The notes below the pieces were generated by a model. That model was given only the letters and a program-made list of their open reading frames with translations. It was not told the DNA's origin and ran no database searches. A stretch of 59,655 bases of DNA from Clostridiales bacterium (lineage in GTDB: Bacteria > Bacillota > Clostridia > Oscillospirales > CAG-272), in the NCBI GenBank assembly GCA_022791685.1, contig JAAVZO010000037.1:1-59655 (forward strand), read 5' to 3'. The position numbers were made by a program, and so were the translations under genes. Shown in pieces: positions 16,578 through 25,615 of the stretch (position 1 is the first letter of the stretch; each line of letters starts with the position of its first letter).

Positions 16578-17645
16578 ATGTCAGATAATAATCGCTGCTT
16601 TGGCAGCCAGAGAGGCAGTGTTGGTTCGACTCAGTCGAACGGCTCGTGCGGCTCGTCGGCAATCGGGACCAGCGGCAATGGCATTTTCGGTGGAGGTACT
16701 TTCGGAGGCAACAGCATTTCTGGCGGAAATGTTGCTGGAAGCGTGCTTATCGATACCTATCAGGTATTCGACAGCTGCCGCGACCGTGACTGCTTCGAGG
16801 ACACCCGCGTATTTCTCGACGAGTACGGTCAGAGCCTCATAGAGCACACTGGCCAGGTACGCACCAAGTGTGCAGAGATCTGCTCGTCCTCGATAAGCGT
16901 TGAGCCTGTACAGCTCAGCCGCGGATTCTATCGCATTACTGTACGCTACTACGTAAAGCTTGAGCTTGAAGCCTGCGTTTGCCCCGGCAAGCCTCAGTGC
17001 TTCACCGGTCTTGCAGTTGTCGAAAAGACCGCAGTGCTCTACGGCGGTGAGGGCGAGGTCCGCGTATTCCGTTCGAACGCCGTTTCGGACAGCTTCTGCT
17101 CGCGTCCCTGCACCGGTGAAATGAGCACCAACCTTCCGGTAGCCGTTGTAGAGACTGTCGACCCGGTCATTCTCGGCACTCGCGTGATCGACCCAAGTCA
17201 GTGCAGATGTTGCTGCTGCTGCGACGATATCCCTGAGCCTGTAACTGGAATCCTCGGTGGAACTATCGTTGACAGCTGCCAGAAGTATCTTGCAGTATCG
17301 CTTGGATTCTTCTCGGTCATCCGCCTTGAGCGTCCTGAGCAGTATCTCATAAGTGCTGTTGAGTCGAGCGTTCCTGAGAAGGAGTGCGTAACTAACGATG
17401 AGAGCAGCCCCTGCGACGCATTCAGCCGCATGGCGTTCCCGATCGATGAGTTCTCTCCCGGACGTGTCGGCAGCTCTATTGGAACTGGTTGTGGCTGCGG
17501 CGGGAATAGTGGCTGCAATTCCTCCTGTGGAGGAAACTCCACCTGTGGCGGAAGCTCGAACTCCGGCAATAGCGGCAACTCAGGCTGTGGCTGCGGAAGT
17601 TCCGGCAACAGCAATTCAGGTGGCTGCGGCTGCTCGCACCACTGA
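16578..17645 (+). CDS. Cys- and Gly-rich hypothetical protein (possible spore-surface protein)
   Basis: A 355-residue protein in three parts: a Gly/Ser/Asn-rich N-terminus (about 50 residues), a folded centre (LIDTYQVFDSCRDRDCFEDT, then RGFYRITVRYYVKLELEACV and LPVAVVETVDPVILGTRVID), and a C-terminal tail of about 60 residues made almost wholly of Gly, Cys, Ser and Asn. A pentacysteine run (CRCCCCCDD) sits between centre and tail. There is no signal peptide. The centre resembles uncharacterised proteins of spore-forming Clostridia; Cys-rich self-crosslinking tails are common in spore coats, so a coat role is a guess. An ATG at 16566 is possible, but its ribosome site is too close. Confidence 0.6.
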   Translation: MSDNNRCFGSQRGSVGSTQSNGSCGSSAIGTSGNGIFGGGTFGGNSISGGNVAGSVLIDTYQVFDSCRDRDCFEDTRVFLDEYGQSLIEHTGQVRTKCAEICSSSISVEPVQLSRGFYRITVRYYVKLELEACVCPGKPQCFTGLAVVEKTAVLYGGEGEVRVFRSNAVSDSFCSRPCTGEMSTNLPVAVVETVDPVILGTRVIDPSQCRCCCCCDDIPEPVTGILGGTIVDSCQKYLAVSLGFFSVIRLERPEQYLISAVESSVPEKECVTNDESSPCDAFSRMAFPIDEFSPGRVGSSIGTGCGCGGNSGCNSSCGGNSTCGGSSNSGNSGNSGCGCGSSGNSNSGGCGCSHH

Positions 17646-17670
17646 GACGCTATAAATTAACAATAAACAG

Positions 17671-17712
17671 AAATCTCCCGGCAGTCGGTCTTGACTGTCG
17701 GGAGAAATTTTT
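17671..17712. terminator. Bidirectional terminator between Cys/Gly-rich gene and MATE gene
   Basis: Stem CTCCCGGCAGTC / GACTGTCGGGAG with A-tract left and T-tract right, between convergent genes. Confidence 0.8.
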
Positions 17713-19117
17713 ATGATAATTGTTGTGCTTCCACTTGATTTTCAAACGGCGGGTATTTGCGTTTGACGCGGCGCATCAGGATGAAGAAGCATATCGCGTG
17801 CGTCAATCCGGTTATAAACCATGTGATAGGGTAGGATATGTACACGGTTTCTATCATGTGGAATTGCGGGATCTGGAATACGGTATATACCCAAACAAGT
17901 CTAAGTCCGCACGCACCGATAAGCGATACTATCATTGGTGCGAACGAATAGCCGATACCGCGCAGTGAACCGACAAAGCAGTCCATCATGCCGCATAGGA
18001 AGTGGAGCGTGATGACATATTTTAGTCTTGTGAGTCCAGCAGCGACCACCACCTCGGTGTCGGAGTATATCCAAAGCAGCTCCTCGCCAAAGCATACCAT
18101 TAAACCACCGGATATAAGTCCGGTGACACATACGCAGGCCTGACCGATAAGCATGATCTTGATTATCCGCTTGTAGTTGCGCTGTGCAAAATTTTGGCTG
18201 GTGAATGAGATTACGGCTTGATAGAATGCGTTCATCGCAACATACCCGAAGCTCTCAAGGTTTGCCGCAGCAGCGTTTCCGGATACGACCGTGTCGCCGA
18301 ACAGATTTATCGACGACTGAATTACTACATTAGACAGTGAGAAGAGCGTTCCTTGTATTCCGGCAGGAAGTCCGATCTGAATTATCTGCCAGAGCTTCTG
18401 CTTATCAATTTTCAGCTTCTTTAAGTCGAGCTTGATACCGCCGGTCTCACGAAGCAGACATCTGACTACGAGTACAGCCGAGAGGATCTGCGAGATAACA
18501 GTAGCTATACCGACTCCGGCAACATCGAGCTTGAATACGACGACAAAGATGACGTTGAGCACGACATTGACGACTCCGGAGATCGAGAGGTATATCAGCG
18601 GACGCTGCGTATCTCCGATAGCACGGAGCAATGCGCTTCCGAAGTTATACACTGTAGTCGCGGTCATACCGAGAAAGTATATACGAAGATAAATGGTAGA
18701 GAGTCCAATGATTCCGTCCGGAGTTTTCATCCAGATGAGTATCTGATGAGCACCGATGAGTCCGACGAAGGTCAAAAATATGCCGATTATCAGGCTCACC
18801 ATCATAGATGTATGCACAGTTTTCGAGAGCTCTTCATCATTTTTAGCGCCAAAGAAGCGTGCGGCGAGTACGTTTGTACCTACAGATATACCGATGAAAA
18901 AGTTAGTCATGAGGCTGACCATAGAGCCGTTCGAGCCTACCGCGCCCATAGAGTTATCGCCGCAGAATTTACCAACGACTATAATATCAGCGGCGTTGAA
19001 CATAAGCTGTAATAAGCCCGCAGCTATCAGCGGCAGCGTAAAGCGCAGCATTTTCGAGAGTATCGGACCATTGCACATGTCCATTTGAAATTTTTTGTCA
19101 GATTTTGCTTTTGTCAT
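17711..19117 (-). CDS. MATE-family multidrug/toxin exporter
   Basis: A 468-residue polytopic membrane protein with about 12 hydrophobic segments in two homologous halves. Typical MATE sequence is seen: FTLPLIAAGLLQLMFNAADI near the start, VGKFCGDNSMGAVGSN, FLGMTATTVYNFGSALLRAI (first half), and NAFYQAVISFTSQNFAQRN (second half). MATE proteins export cationic drugs or metabolites using Na+ or H+ gradients; here a Na+ gradient is plausible given the ATP synthase. The start at 19117 (MTKAKSDKKF) follows AAAGGAAAAGG; an earlier ATG at 19141 is less likely. It is monocistronic and leftward. Confidence 0.88.
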   Translation of the reverse strand: MTKAKSDKKFQMDMCNGPILSKMLRFTLPLIAAGLLQLMFNAADIIVVGKFCGDNSMGAVGSNGSMVSLMTNFFIGISVGTNVLAARFFGAKNDEELSKTVHTSMMVSLIIGIFLTFVGLIGAHQILIWMKTPDGIIGLSTIYLRIYFLGMTATTVYNFGSALLRAIGDTQRPLIYLSISGVVNVVLNVIFVVVFKLDVAGVGIATVISQILSAVLVVRCLLRETGGIKLDLKKLKIDKQKLWQIIQIGLPAGIQGTLFSLSNVVIQSSINLFGDTVVSGNAAAANLESFGYVAMNAFYQAVISFTSQNFAQRNYKRIIKIMLIGQACVCVTGLISGGLMVCFGEELLWIYSDTEVVVAAGLTRLKYVITLHFLCGMMDCFVGSLRGIGYSFAPMIVSLIGACGLRLVWVYTVFQIPQFHMIETVYISYPITWFITGLTHAICFFILMRRVKRKYPPFENQVEAQQLS

Positions 19118-19261
19118 TTCACCTTTTCCTTTCAAGCTCAAAAGAGCACTTCTAAATATTATAGCTTACTTTAATGATAAAGTCAATATCAATATTGAAT
19201 GAATATGTGTTGTATTTTGGCGAAAAAAATTACAGCGCCTTCCAAAAGCCAAATACTGAAA

Positions 19262-19299
19262 AACAAGCGCCCGAATCAAATATCGGACGCTCGCTTGTT
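19262..19299 (-). terminator. Terminator of trpB2
   Basis: Inverted repeat AACAAGCG / CGCTTGTT with inner CCGA/TCGG pairing, just past the stop of the leftward trpB2. Confidence 0.65.
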
Positions 19300-19308
19300 T
19301 TATTCGTA

Positions 19309-20676
19309 TTACTGCTGCGGGATCGACGCAAAGCCCTTTGCGAGGTCTTCGTCGGTCGGGATGTAGTCGGTCATAGTGCCGTTGTTGAACTGCTCGTATG
19401 CCTTCATGTCAAAGTATCCGGTTCCGGTCAGACCAAAGAGGATAGTCTTAGCTTCTCCGGTCTCGCGGCACTTTATCGCCTCGTCGATAGCTACGCGGAT
19501 AGCATGGCTCGATTCGGGCGCGGGAAGTATGCCTTCGACACGTGCGAACTCTGTAGCTGCTTCGAATACCTCAGTCTGCTTGACCGATGTTGCTTCCATC
19601 AGACCATCGTGGTAGAGCTGCGAGAGGGTGCTGCTCATACCGTGGTAACGGAGTCCGCCTGCATGGTTAGCTGCCGGAATGAAGCCGCTTCCGAGCGTGT
19701 ACATCTTAGACATCGGGCAGATCATGCCGGTGTCGCAGAAGTCGTATGCGAACTTGCCGCGTGTGAAGCTTGGGCATGATGCCGGCTCAACTGCGATGAA
19801 GCGATAGTCAGCTTCGCCGCGGAGCTTTTCGCCCATGAACGGCGAGATGAGTCCGCCAAGGTTCGAGCCGCCGCCAGCGCATCCTATTATGATATCCGGC
19901 TTTACGCCGTATTTATCAAGTGCGGCTTTGGCTTCGAGTCCGATCACGCTCTGGTGCAGCAGTACCTGATTGAGTACGCTTCCGAGCACGTAGCGGTATC
20001 CCTCAGATGAGGTCGCGACCTCGACTGCCTCGGAGATAGCGCATCCGAGCGAACCGGTAGTACCGGGGAACTCTGCAAGGATCTTGCGTCCGACTGCGGT
20101 AGTTTCTGATGGTGAAGGAGTTACATTCGCGCCGTAGGTACGCATTACTTCGCGGCGGAAGGGCTTCTGCTCATAGCTGCACTTTACCATGTAGACCTTG
20201 CAGTCAAGTCCAAGATAAGCGCACGCCATAGACAGCGCGGTACCCCACTGACCAGCGCCGGTCTCAGTGGTAACGCCCTTGAGTCCCTGCTTCTTAGCGT
20301 AGTACGCCTGAGCGATCGCCGAGTTCAGCTTGTGCGAGCCGGAGGTGTTGTTGCCCTCGAACTTGTAGTATATCTTTGCCGGAGTCTTCAGCTTTTCCTC
20401 AAGACAGTATGCACGTACCAGCGGGGAAGGGCGGTACATCTTGTAGAAGTCGCGGATCTCCTTCGGGATCTCGAAATATGCAGTAGTATCGTCGAGCTCC
20501 TGCTGGATAAGCTCGTCGCAGAATACGGGCGCGAGCTCAGCGGCGGTCATCGGCTGACGTGTTGCGGGATTGAGGAGCGGTGCGGGCTTATTCTTCATAT
20601 CCGCACGGACATTGTACCATGTTTTGGGCATTTCCTCTTCGGAAAGGTAGATTTTGTAAGGGATTTCGGTGTTCAT
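19309..20676 (-). CDS. trpB: Tryptophan synthase beta chain, TrpB2 type
   Basis: A 455-residue PLP enzyme. The cofactor lysine is K116 in NNTSGSHKLNSA; the phosphate loop is CAGGGSNLGG. The long N-terminus (YNVRADMKNKPAP, RPSPLVRAYCLEE) and the total length match the TrpB2 branch rather than classical TrpB (about 400). TrpB condenses indole with serine to make tryptophan. No trpA or other trp gene is adjacent, so it may salvage free indole, which is common in the gut. A T-box leader with a plausible UGG specifier lies directly upstream, so expression should rise when tRNA-Trp is uncharged. Confidence 0.92.
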   Translation of the reverse strand: MNTEIPYKIYLSEEEMPKTWYNVRADMKNKPAPLLNPATRQPMTAAELAPVFCDELIQQELDDTTAYFEIPKEIRDFYKMYRPSPLVRAYCLEEKLKTPAKIYYKFEGNNTSGSHKLNSAIAQAYYAKKQGLKGVTTETGAGQWGTALSMACAYLGLDCKVYMVKCSYEQKPFRREVMRTYGANVTPSPSETTAVGRKILAEFPGTTGSLGCAISEAVEVATSSEGYRYVLGSVLNQVLLHQSVIGLEAKAALDKYGVKPDIIIGCAGGGSNLGGLISPFMGEKLRGEADYRFIAVEPASCPSFTRGKFAYDFCDTGMICPMSKMYTLGSGFIPAANHAGGLRYHGMSSTLSQLYHDGLMEATSVKQTEVFEAATEFARVEGILPAPESSHAIRVAIDEAIKCRETGEAKTILFGLTGTGYFDMKAYEQFNNGTMTDYIPTDEDLAKGFASIPQQ

Positions 20677-20710
20677 TATAGCTCTCCATTTCTTGCGGGA
20701 TCAAATATAT

Positions 20711-20985
20711 AAAAAAACGTCCCGCAGTAATAAATAATTTACTGCCGGGACAGGAATGTATCCTGCGGTGCCACCCAACTTGACGACTATATACAGCCGT
20801 CCACTTTGCGCATACGTTGTATCTTATATGCCGGTTTTGATCACGGAGTACCCACTCCGGCTCGCGTACTGTAGTTTCGGCTCGCCCTCCAAAGCCCATT
20901 CAGAATATGCCAGCGTGTCGCGCTCCCAGCCCCCGCGATTCTCTGTGCCGCATAGCGATAATCTTACTTACACTTTTTCATCGGT
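20711..20985 (-). promoter_or_regulatory. T-box leader (probable tRNA-Trp specifier) with terminator
   Basis: On the minus strand the conserved T-box sequence GGGTGGCACCGC is followed by an intrinsic terminator (CCCGGCAGTAAAT / ATTTATTACTGCGGG then T7, 20711-20751). Upstream is a Stem I-like region with the AGAGA motif and a GGCTGGGAG distal loop. A UGG triplet in CTGAATGGGC (20898-20896) is the likely specifier, fitting the trpB2 gene downstream. The specifier was not verified by folding. Confidence 0.88.
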
Positions 20986-20991
20986 TTATGT

Positions 20992-21021
20992 TAGTATACC
21001 ACATTTTATGCGGTTTGTCAA
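20992..21021 (-). promoter_or_regulatory. Promoter of T-box/trpB2 transcript
   Basis: TTGACA (21021-21016), 18-base spacer and TATACT (20997-20992) on the minus strand, a few bases upstream of the T-box stem I. Confidence 0.8.
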
Positions 21022-21062
21022 GAGGTTTTGCAGATATTTAAATAAATAAAAATGTACATAAA

Positions 21063-21091
21063 AACCGCCGGATTATCACAGTCCGGCGGCT
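21063..21091 (-). terminator. Terminator of GH31 gene
   Basis: Stem CCGCCGGA / TCCGGCGG, with a T-run on the minus strand; downstream of the leftward gene ending at 21199. Confidence 0.75.
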
Positions 21092-21097
21092 CTATAT

Positions 21098-21193
21098 AAT
21101 AGACCTGTTCGACAACCTCTCAATTAAATTTTGAAAAAGCTGATTTCATCAGCATTTTCAAAAGCTAAAGTTAGGTTATCGAACAGGTCTATT
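21098..21193. repeat. 96-bp imperfect palindrome (MITE- or REP-like)
   Basis: Outer arms of 21 bases (21098-21118 and 21173-21193, starting AATAGACCTGTTCGA) match at 20 of 21 positions. Inside are a second pair (TTTTGAAAA / TTTTCAAAA) and a central hairpin GCTGAT-TTC-ATCAGC. No other copy was seen in this window. Confidence 0.6.
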
Positions 21194-21198
21194 AAATT

Positions 21199-23397
21199 TT
21201 ACATTTTAAATATATCGCTCGCATCAACATCAAACAGCGATGTCGGCGACTTCGGTATAGAGAAGAATACCTTATCGCCCGCTGCGCATTTGACTTCGAG
21301 CAGCTTGTCAGAATCGTCACGCGGATGTACGCGAACTAACCATGTGCGGCTCGTGGGCTTTCCGGTGTAGTCGCCGACCCTCTCGCCTATCGTTATCTTT
21401 ACCTTGTCGGCAGTCTCACTTACGCATATCTCAGTGTGACATGACTGCTTTGTCTCATAGTCGAGTGATACACCGTCGTCCTCACGTAGGATATACGATG
21501 TGTCGCCATCGGGATAGATATCGAGCGAGAGCGTCGAGTCGTCGTACTGCGAGCAATAGTCGCGGTCGCGCCAGCCCGGGATTATCGCACCGCCTCGGAT
21601 GAAGAGTCCGCCGCCGCGGTTTTCCGGCGGTGTGTACGGATCAATATCGCACGGTCCGGTATATTCTTCACCTGTCCATGCGTCGGTCCAGCGTCCGGCG
21701 GGGAGGTGTACCTTATCAGTGTACGCCGTCACCATCAGCGCGTCTCCGAACATATATTGGCGCGTCGAATTTAAGGTCGCCGCGTCGTCCGGGAATGCGA
21801 GCGGCATCGGACGCACAATCGGCGCTGACTCCTCGTGACCTTCGAGCGCCGCTGAATATATGTAGGGAAGTATGCGGTATCGTATGCGCGCGTATTCGAC
21901 GAACATTTTATGCAGCTTGTCTCCCGCCCACCAAGGCTGTTCCGCACCATGCCAAGCGTTGAGGTGTGCCCACGGCACGAACATTCCGAAATGTACACTC
22001 TCCGTGTGATGTATATTCATATCGATCGTTGTATTCATATGTCCAGACAGTGCGAGCGTTTCGAGCCATATCATCGCGCCGAGCTCGCCGCCGTTGTCAC
22101 CGGTAGTCGCCGCGCTCCACTTCTGTATTCCAGAATACCCGCCGCAGTAGTGCAGCATTGGGCGCAGCTTTGTCTGGCGCGTGTAGCCCTCATACATCTG
22201 CTTTGTCAGCAGTATCTGGTTATAGTTGTGCATCTGCATCGTTGTGAGTCCGTTCGCACAGCGCGGGCGTTTCATCTTATCAAAGCAGCTCAGCATGTCG
22301 GCAGGGTCGAGCTTGTAGCCGTCGACTCCAGCGTGGGTGAATTTTTCGAGGTGCGTGTAAAAGGCTTCACCGCAATCATCAACGCTTTTGTCTGCGAGTG
22401 GACGTTCGGCTTCTCCGGTCAGGTCATAGCGTATACATAACCAGAGCGCAAGGTGGAATCCGTACCGCTTAAGCGCAGATATAAACGTTACTTCGGTTTG
22501 CGGATTGTCGCCCTCTGTCATATAATCGGCGACATGGAAACGCTTGAGATCCCATTTTTTCGTAGTTGTATAGTCGTATATTTTCTCCATCCATCCCGGC
22601 TCGAGACTGAACATATCGCATGGGATGTGCTCACGGCGGAAGCGTTCGGCGTGCGCGAGTACATCGTGCTGAGTTGCATATATCGGCGCGATGTAGGTGA
22701 GTCCGTATGCCCATTTCGGAAGCAGCATAGGCGCGCCGGTCAGGGCGGTGTAGCGCTTGATGACAGCATTCATCGAGTCGCCGCAGAGCAGAAAGAGGTC
22801 GAGCTCATCGTCTTCTCCAAGGCAGAGCAGCTGATTGTTCGCGCGTTTGCCCACGTCGAAGAAGCTGCGCGAGCGTGCATTGAGCCAGATTCCCCAGCCG
22901 TCTGAGCTTATGATGAGAGGTATCGGGATTTCGTTGTACTGATAGCGCACCCAGTTCTGATACGCCCCGCCGCGCAGCTCGATTCTATCCCGTGCTCCCT
23001 CTCCAAGCCCGTAGAAACGCTCGTTGTCGGAGATAGTGAAGCTTATCGCGAACGACGCTTCGTGTGGTAAACTCTCGGTCGAGGTAGGCGCAGACTTGTC
23101 GTTATCTGCCTGTGTGCCGATTATATCCTGATAGTCGGTGAATTTGTCGCTGAACTCGTCAGTGAGGCTCGCGTGCAGGCTTTCGTATTCGCTGCTCGTC
23201 TCGTCGATCATGCGATATGGCAGCACGCGCCCATTAGGAAGCGTAAAGCTTGATTCGGATACGGTTATTCCGCTGTCAGTTAACTTTTCTGGCAGTGTAA
23301 GGATACCATATCTTTCAGCGAGAGACTCTGGCATATTTTTTGATATGCGCATACGAATTATTCCGTTGGCGATGTGTGTAAATATTGTAGATTCCAT
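21199..23397 (-). CDS. Glycoside hydrolase family 31 (alpha-glucosidase/alpha-xylosidase type)
   Basis: A 732-residue cytosolic enzyme. An N-terminal beta domain (NERFYGLGEGARDRIELRGG, about 125-144) precedes the catalytic barrel. The probable nucleophile is D364 in DGYKLDPAD and the acid/base D434 in TTGDNGG. A C-terminal beta domain includes PAGRWTDAWTGEEY and GGGLFIRGGAIIP. GH31 enzymes remove alpha-linked glucose, xylose or sulfoquinovose; the exact substrate cannot be told. There is no signal peptide, so it acts on imported oligosaccharides. The gene stands alone and no strong ribosome site precedes the ATG at 23397. Confidence 0.88.
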   Translation of the reverse strand: MESTIFTHIANGIIRMRISKNMPESLAERYGILTLPEKLTDSGITVSESSFTLPNGRVLPYRMIDETSSEYESLHASLTDEFSDKFTDYQDIIGTQADNDKSAPTSTESLPHEASFAISFTISDNERFYGLGEGARDRIELRGGAYQNWVRYQYNEIPIPLIISSDGWGIWLNARSRSFFDVGKRANNQLLCLGEDDELDLFLLCGDSMNAVIKRYTALTGAPMLLPKWAYGLTYIAPIYATQHDVLAHAERFRREHIPCDMFSLEPGWMEKIYDYTTTKKWDLKRFHVADYMTEGDNPQTEVTFISALKRYGFHLALWLCIRYDLTGEAERPLADKSVDDCGEAFYTHLEKFTHAGVDGYKLDPADMLSCFDKMKRPRCANGLTTMQMHNYNQILLTKQMYEGYTRQTKLRPMLHYCGGYSGIQKWSAATTGDNGGELGAMIWLETLALSGHMNTTIDMNIHHTESVHFGMFVPWAHLNAWHGAEQPWWAGDKLHKMFVEYARIRYRILPYIYSAALEGHEESAPIVRPMPLAFPDDAATLNSTRQYMFGDALMVTAYTDKVHLPAGRWTDAWTGEEYTGPCDIDPYTPPENRGGGLFIRGGAIIPGWRDRDYCSQYDDSTLSLDIYPDGDTSYILREDDGVSLDYETKQSCHTEICVSETADKVKITIGERVGDYTGKPTSRTWLVRVHPRDDSDKLLEVKCAAGDKVFFSIPKSPTSLFDVDASDIFKM

Positions 23398-23697
23398 TTT
23401 AATTAACGCTTTCTGAATGCCGCTGCATTCTGGATATATTATTCATTTTTTAAAATGTTTAGGTTTATATTTTATATTGTGATACAAGCGAAAATCTCCA
23501 CGCTTGCTTTTATAGATTAAGTATAGCAAAAAAAATATAAAAAGTCAATACTCATATGAAACAAATTATTGCGATAATTATTGATGTCTCAAGCTAACAG
23601 ATCAATCGTGCAACAGCTACCCCCTCGAAATAGTTGACCAGCTGCCGAACTGCATGAGTCCGGCGGTAAATTTTTGTGAATTTTTGCCCTTTATTAC
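23398..23697. other. Intergenic region without recognised gene
   Basis: AT-rich spacer between divergent genes. Nothing coding is supported. Only short dyads are visible (for example AATGCCGCTGCATT near 23415). Confidence 0.6.
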
Positions 23698-23726
23698 TTG
23701 ACAATCATTAGAAAACAATGTATAAT
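23698..23726 (+). promoter_or_regulatory. Promoter of ABC exporter gene
   Basis: TTGACA (23698-23703), 17-base spacer, TATAAT (23721-23726). It rules out the in-frame ATG at 23718 as start and supports 23763. Confidence 0.85.
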
Positions 23727-23762
23727 ATAATGGAGTTAATTTTTGGACGTTGGAGGATAGAA

Positions 23763-25481
23763 ATGCTCAAAAGATTTATTAGTTATTATAAGCCGCACAA
23801 GCTTCTGTTTTCGCTCGATATGTTAGCGTCGCTCGTGATCTCGCTTATAGGTATCATATATCCGATCATTACGCGGGAAATGCTCAATGACCTGATCCCG
23901 AACCGGAACTATCGCATGATAGTTATATTCGGCATCGCACTGCTCGCGGTGTATATCGTTCGAATGCTGCTAAATTATTTTGTACAGTATTACGGTCACG
24001 TTATGGGTGTGCGTATGCAGGCGCAAATGCGCTCGGATATGTTTGATCGGCTTGAAAGTCTGCCGTATGGCTATTACGACAACCACGAGACCGGAAAAAT
24101 AATGTCGCGCATGACTAACGACCTTATGGATATAAGCGAGCTTGCGCACCACGGACCTGAGAATCTGCTCATCTCTACCATTACGATCGTAACTTCATTT
24201 ATATATCTCGCGCGTATAAATCTACCTCTGACCCTTATAATATTCGCGTGCGTTCCGTTCCTTATTATAATATCACTGGCGCTGCGCACTAAAATGCGCG
24301 ACGCATTCAAAAAGAGCCGTGAATCTGTAGCGGTCATAAACTCATCGCTCGAAAGCAGCATTTCCGGTATCCGCGTTACTAAGGCATTCACGAACGCTAA
24401 GAAGGAACGCGAGAAGTTTGAAGTCGGCAACGGCGAATTCGTCGAATCGCGCCGTGCTGCATACAAGGCGATGGGACAGTTCCACTCGGGAACTTCATTT
24501 ATTACCGATATTTTTAACGTCGTAGTGCTCATCGCCGGAGGTCTTTTCCTCTATAACGGCGATATAATCTTCGGCGACTATTCAGCATTTATCGTATCTG
24601 TTGGGCTTTTCGTTTCACCAGTAATGACGCTCATCAACTTCATGGAGCAGTATCAGAACGGCGTTACCGGATTTGAGCGCTTCATCGAGATCATGGACGC
24701 TGAGCCTGAGCGCGACGCACCTGACGCAGTCGATGTCGGCAAGCTCGAGGGTACTATCGAGTTCAAGAATGTGAACTACAGTTATGACGATTCAAAGGAA
24801 GTGCTGAAGAATATCAGCCTTAAAATCGAAAAAGGTAAGACCTTTGCGCTCGTTGGTCCGTCTGGTGGCGGAAAGACTACGATATGCCACCTAATACCGC
24901 ACTTCTACGACATCGTATCCGGTGAGCTGCTTATCGACGGCAGGGAAGTACATACGATTACAATGGATTCGCTGCGCCGCAATATCGGTATCGTGCAGCA
25001 GGACATATACCTGTTCAATGCGTCTATACGCGAGAATATCCTTTACGGACGGCTCGATGCGACCGATGAAGAGGTTATCGAGGCAGCTAAGCGTGCGAAC
25101 ATACACGACTACATAATGACTCTGCCGGATAAGTATGAAACGCAGATAGGTGAGCGTGGAGTTCGTCTCTCAGGCGGACAGAAGCAGAGACTTTCGATCG
25201 CGCGAGTATTTCTGAAAAATCCGTCGATACTCATCCTTGACGAAGCGACGAGCGCGCTCGACAATACGACCGAAATAATGATCCAAGAAGCGCTCGACGA
25301 GCTCTGCCGCGGACGAACGACACTTGTAGTTGCGCACAGACTTTCGACTATCAAGAATGCCGACGAGATCGCAGTGATCAGCGACGGACATATAATCGAG
25401 CAGGGAAATCACGACGAGCTGCTCGCACACGGCGGAATGTACGCGAGCCTGTATAATGGTCAGTTCCGTGAGGTCGGATGA
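23763..25481 (+). CDS. ABC exporter half-transporter (fused membrane and ATPase domains)
   Basis: A 572-residue protein: six transmembrane helices (residues about 15-310) fused to an ATPase with Walker A GPSGGGKTT (about 364-372), signature LSGGQKQR (about 468) and Walker B ILILDEATSALD (about 490). It is one half of a homo- or heterodimeric exporter of lipids, peptides or drugs; no partner half lies next to it, so a homodimer is likely. The start at 23763 follows GGAGG and sits 37 bases after the -10. Confidence 0.9.
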   Translation: MLKRFISYYKPHKLLFSLDMLASLVISLIGIIYPIITREMLNDLIPNRNYRMIVIFGIALLAVYIVRMLLNYFVQYYGHVMGVRMQAQMRSDMFDRLESLPYGYYDNHETGKIMSRMTNDLMDISELAHHGPENLLISTITIVTSFIYLARINLPLTLIIFACVPFLIIISLALRTKMRDAFKKSRESVAVINSSLESSISGIRVTKAFTNAKKEREKFEVGNGEFVESRRAAYKAMGQFHSGTSFITDIFNVVVLIAGGLFLYNGDIIFGDYSAFIVSVGLFVSPVMTLINFMEQYQNGVTGFERFIEIMDAEPERDAPDAVDVGKLEGTIEFKNVNYSYDDSKEVLKNISLKIEKGKTFALVGPSGGGKTTICHLIPHFYDIVSGELLIDGREVHTITMDSLRRNIGIVQQDIYLFNASIRENILYGRLDATDEEVIEAAKRANIHDYIMTLPDKYETQIGERGVRLSGGQKQRLSIARVFLKNPSILILDEATSALDNTTEIMIQEALDELCRGRTTLVVAHRLSTIKNADEIAVISDGHIIEQGNHDELLAHGGMYASLYNGQFREVG

Positions 25482-25537
25482 TTTTATGCAAAGATGCTTG
25501 CAAGTATGAAATATAGGCAAACTCATAATTGTGTCTA

Positions 25538-25566
25538 TTGTCGATTGACTTTATATGTGGTATAAT
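25538..25566 (+). promoter_or_regulatory. Promoter of ABM-domain gene
   Basis: TTGTCG (25538-25543), 17-base spacer, TATAAT (25561-25566). Confidence 0.65.
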
Positions 25567-25615
25567 TTACTTATGGTAAAAGATATAGTAGATTATTTTT
25601 ACAGAGGTAAATAAA

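Noticed and set aside
17198-17614. 138-residue Pro/Leu/Gln-rich open frame opposite the Cys/Gly-rich gene
   Set aside because: It is the antisense of the Gly/Cys repeats; composition is explained by the complementary coding frame, with no ribosome site.
23718-23762. Earlier start for the ABC exporter at 23718
   Set aside because: The -10 box is at 23721-23726, so this codon is not in the transcript; GGAGG supports 23763.
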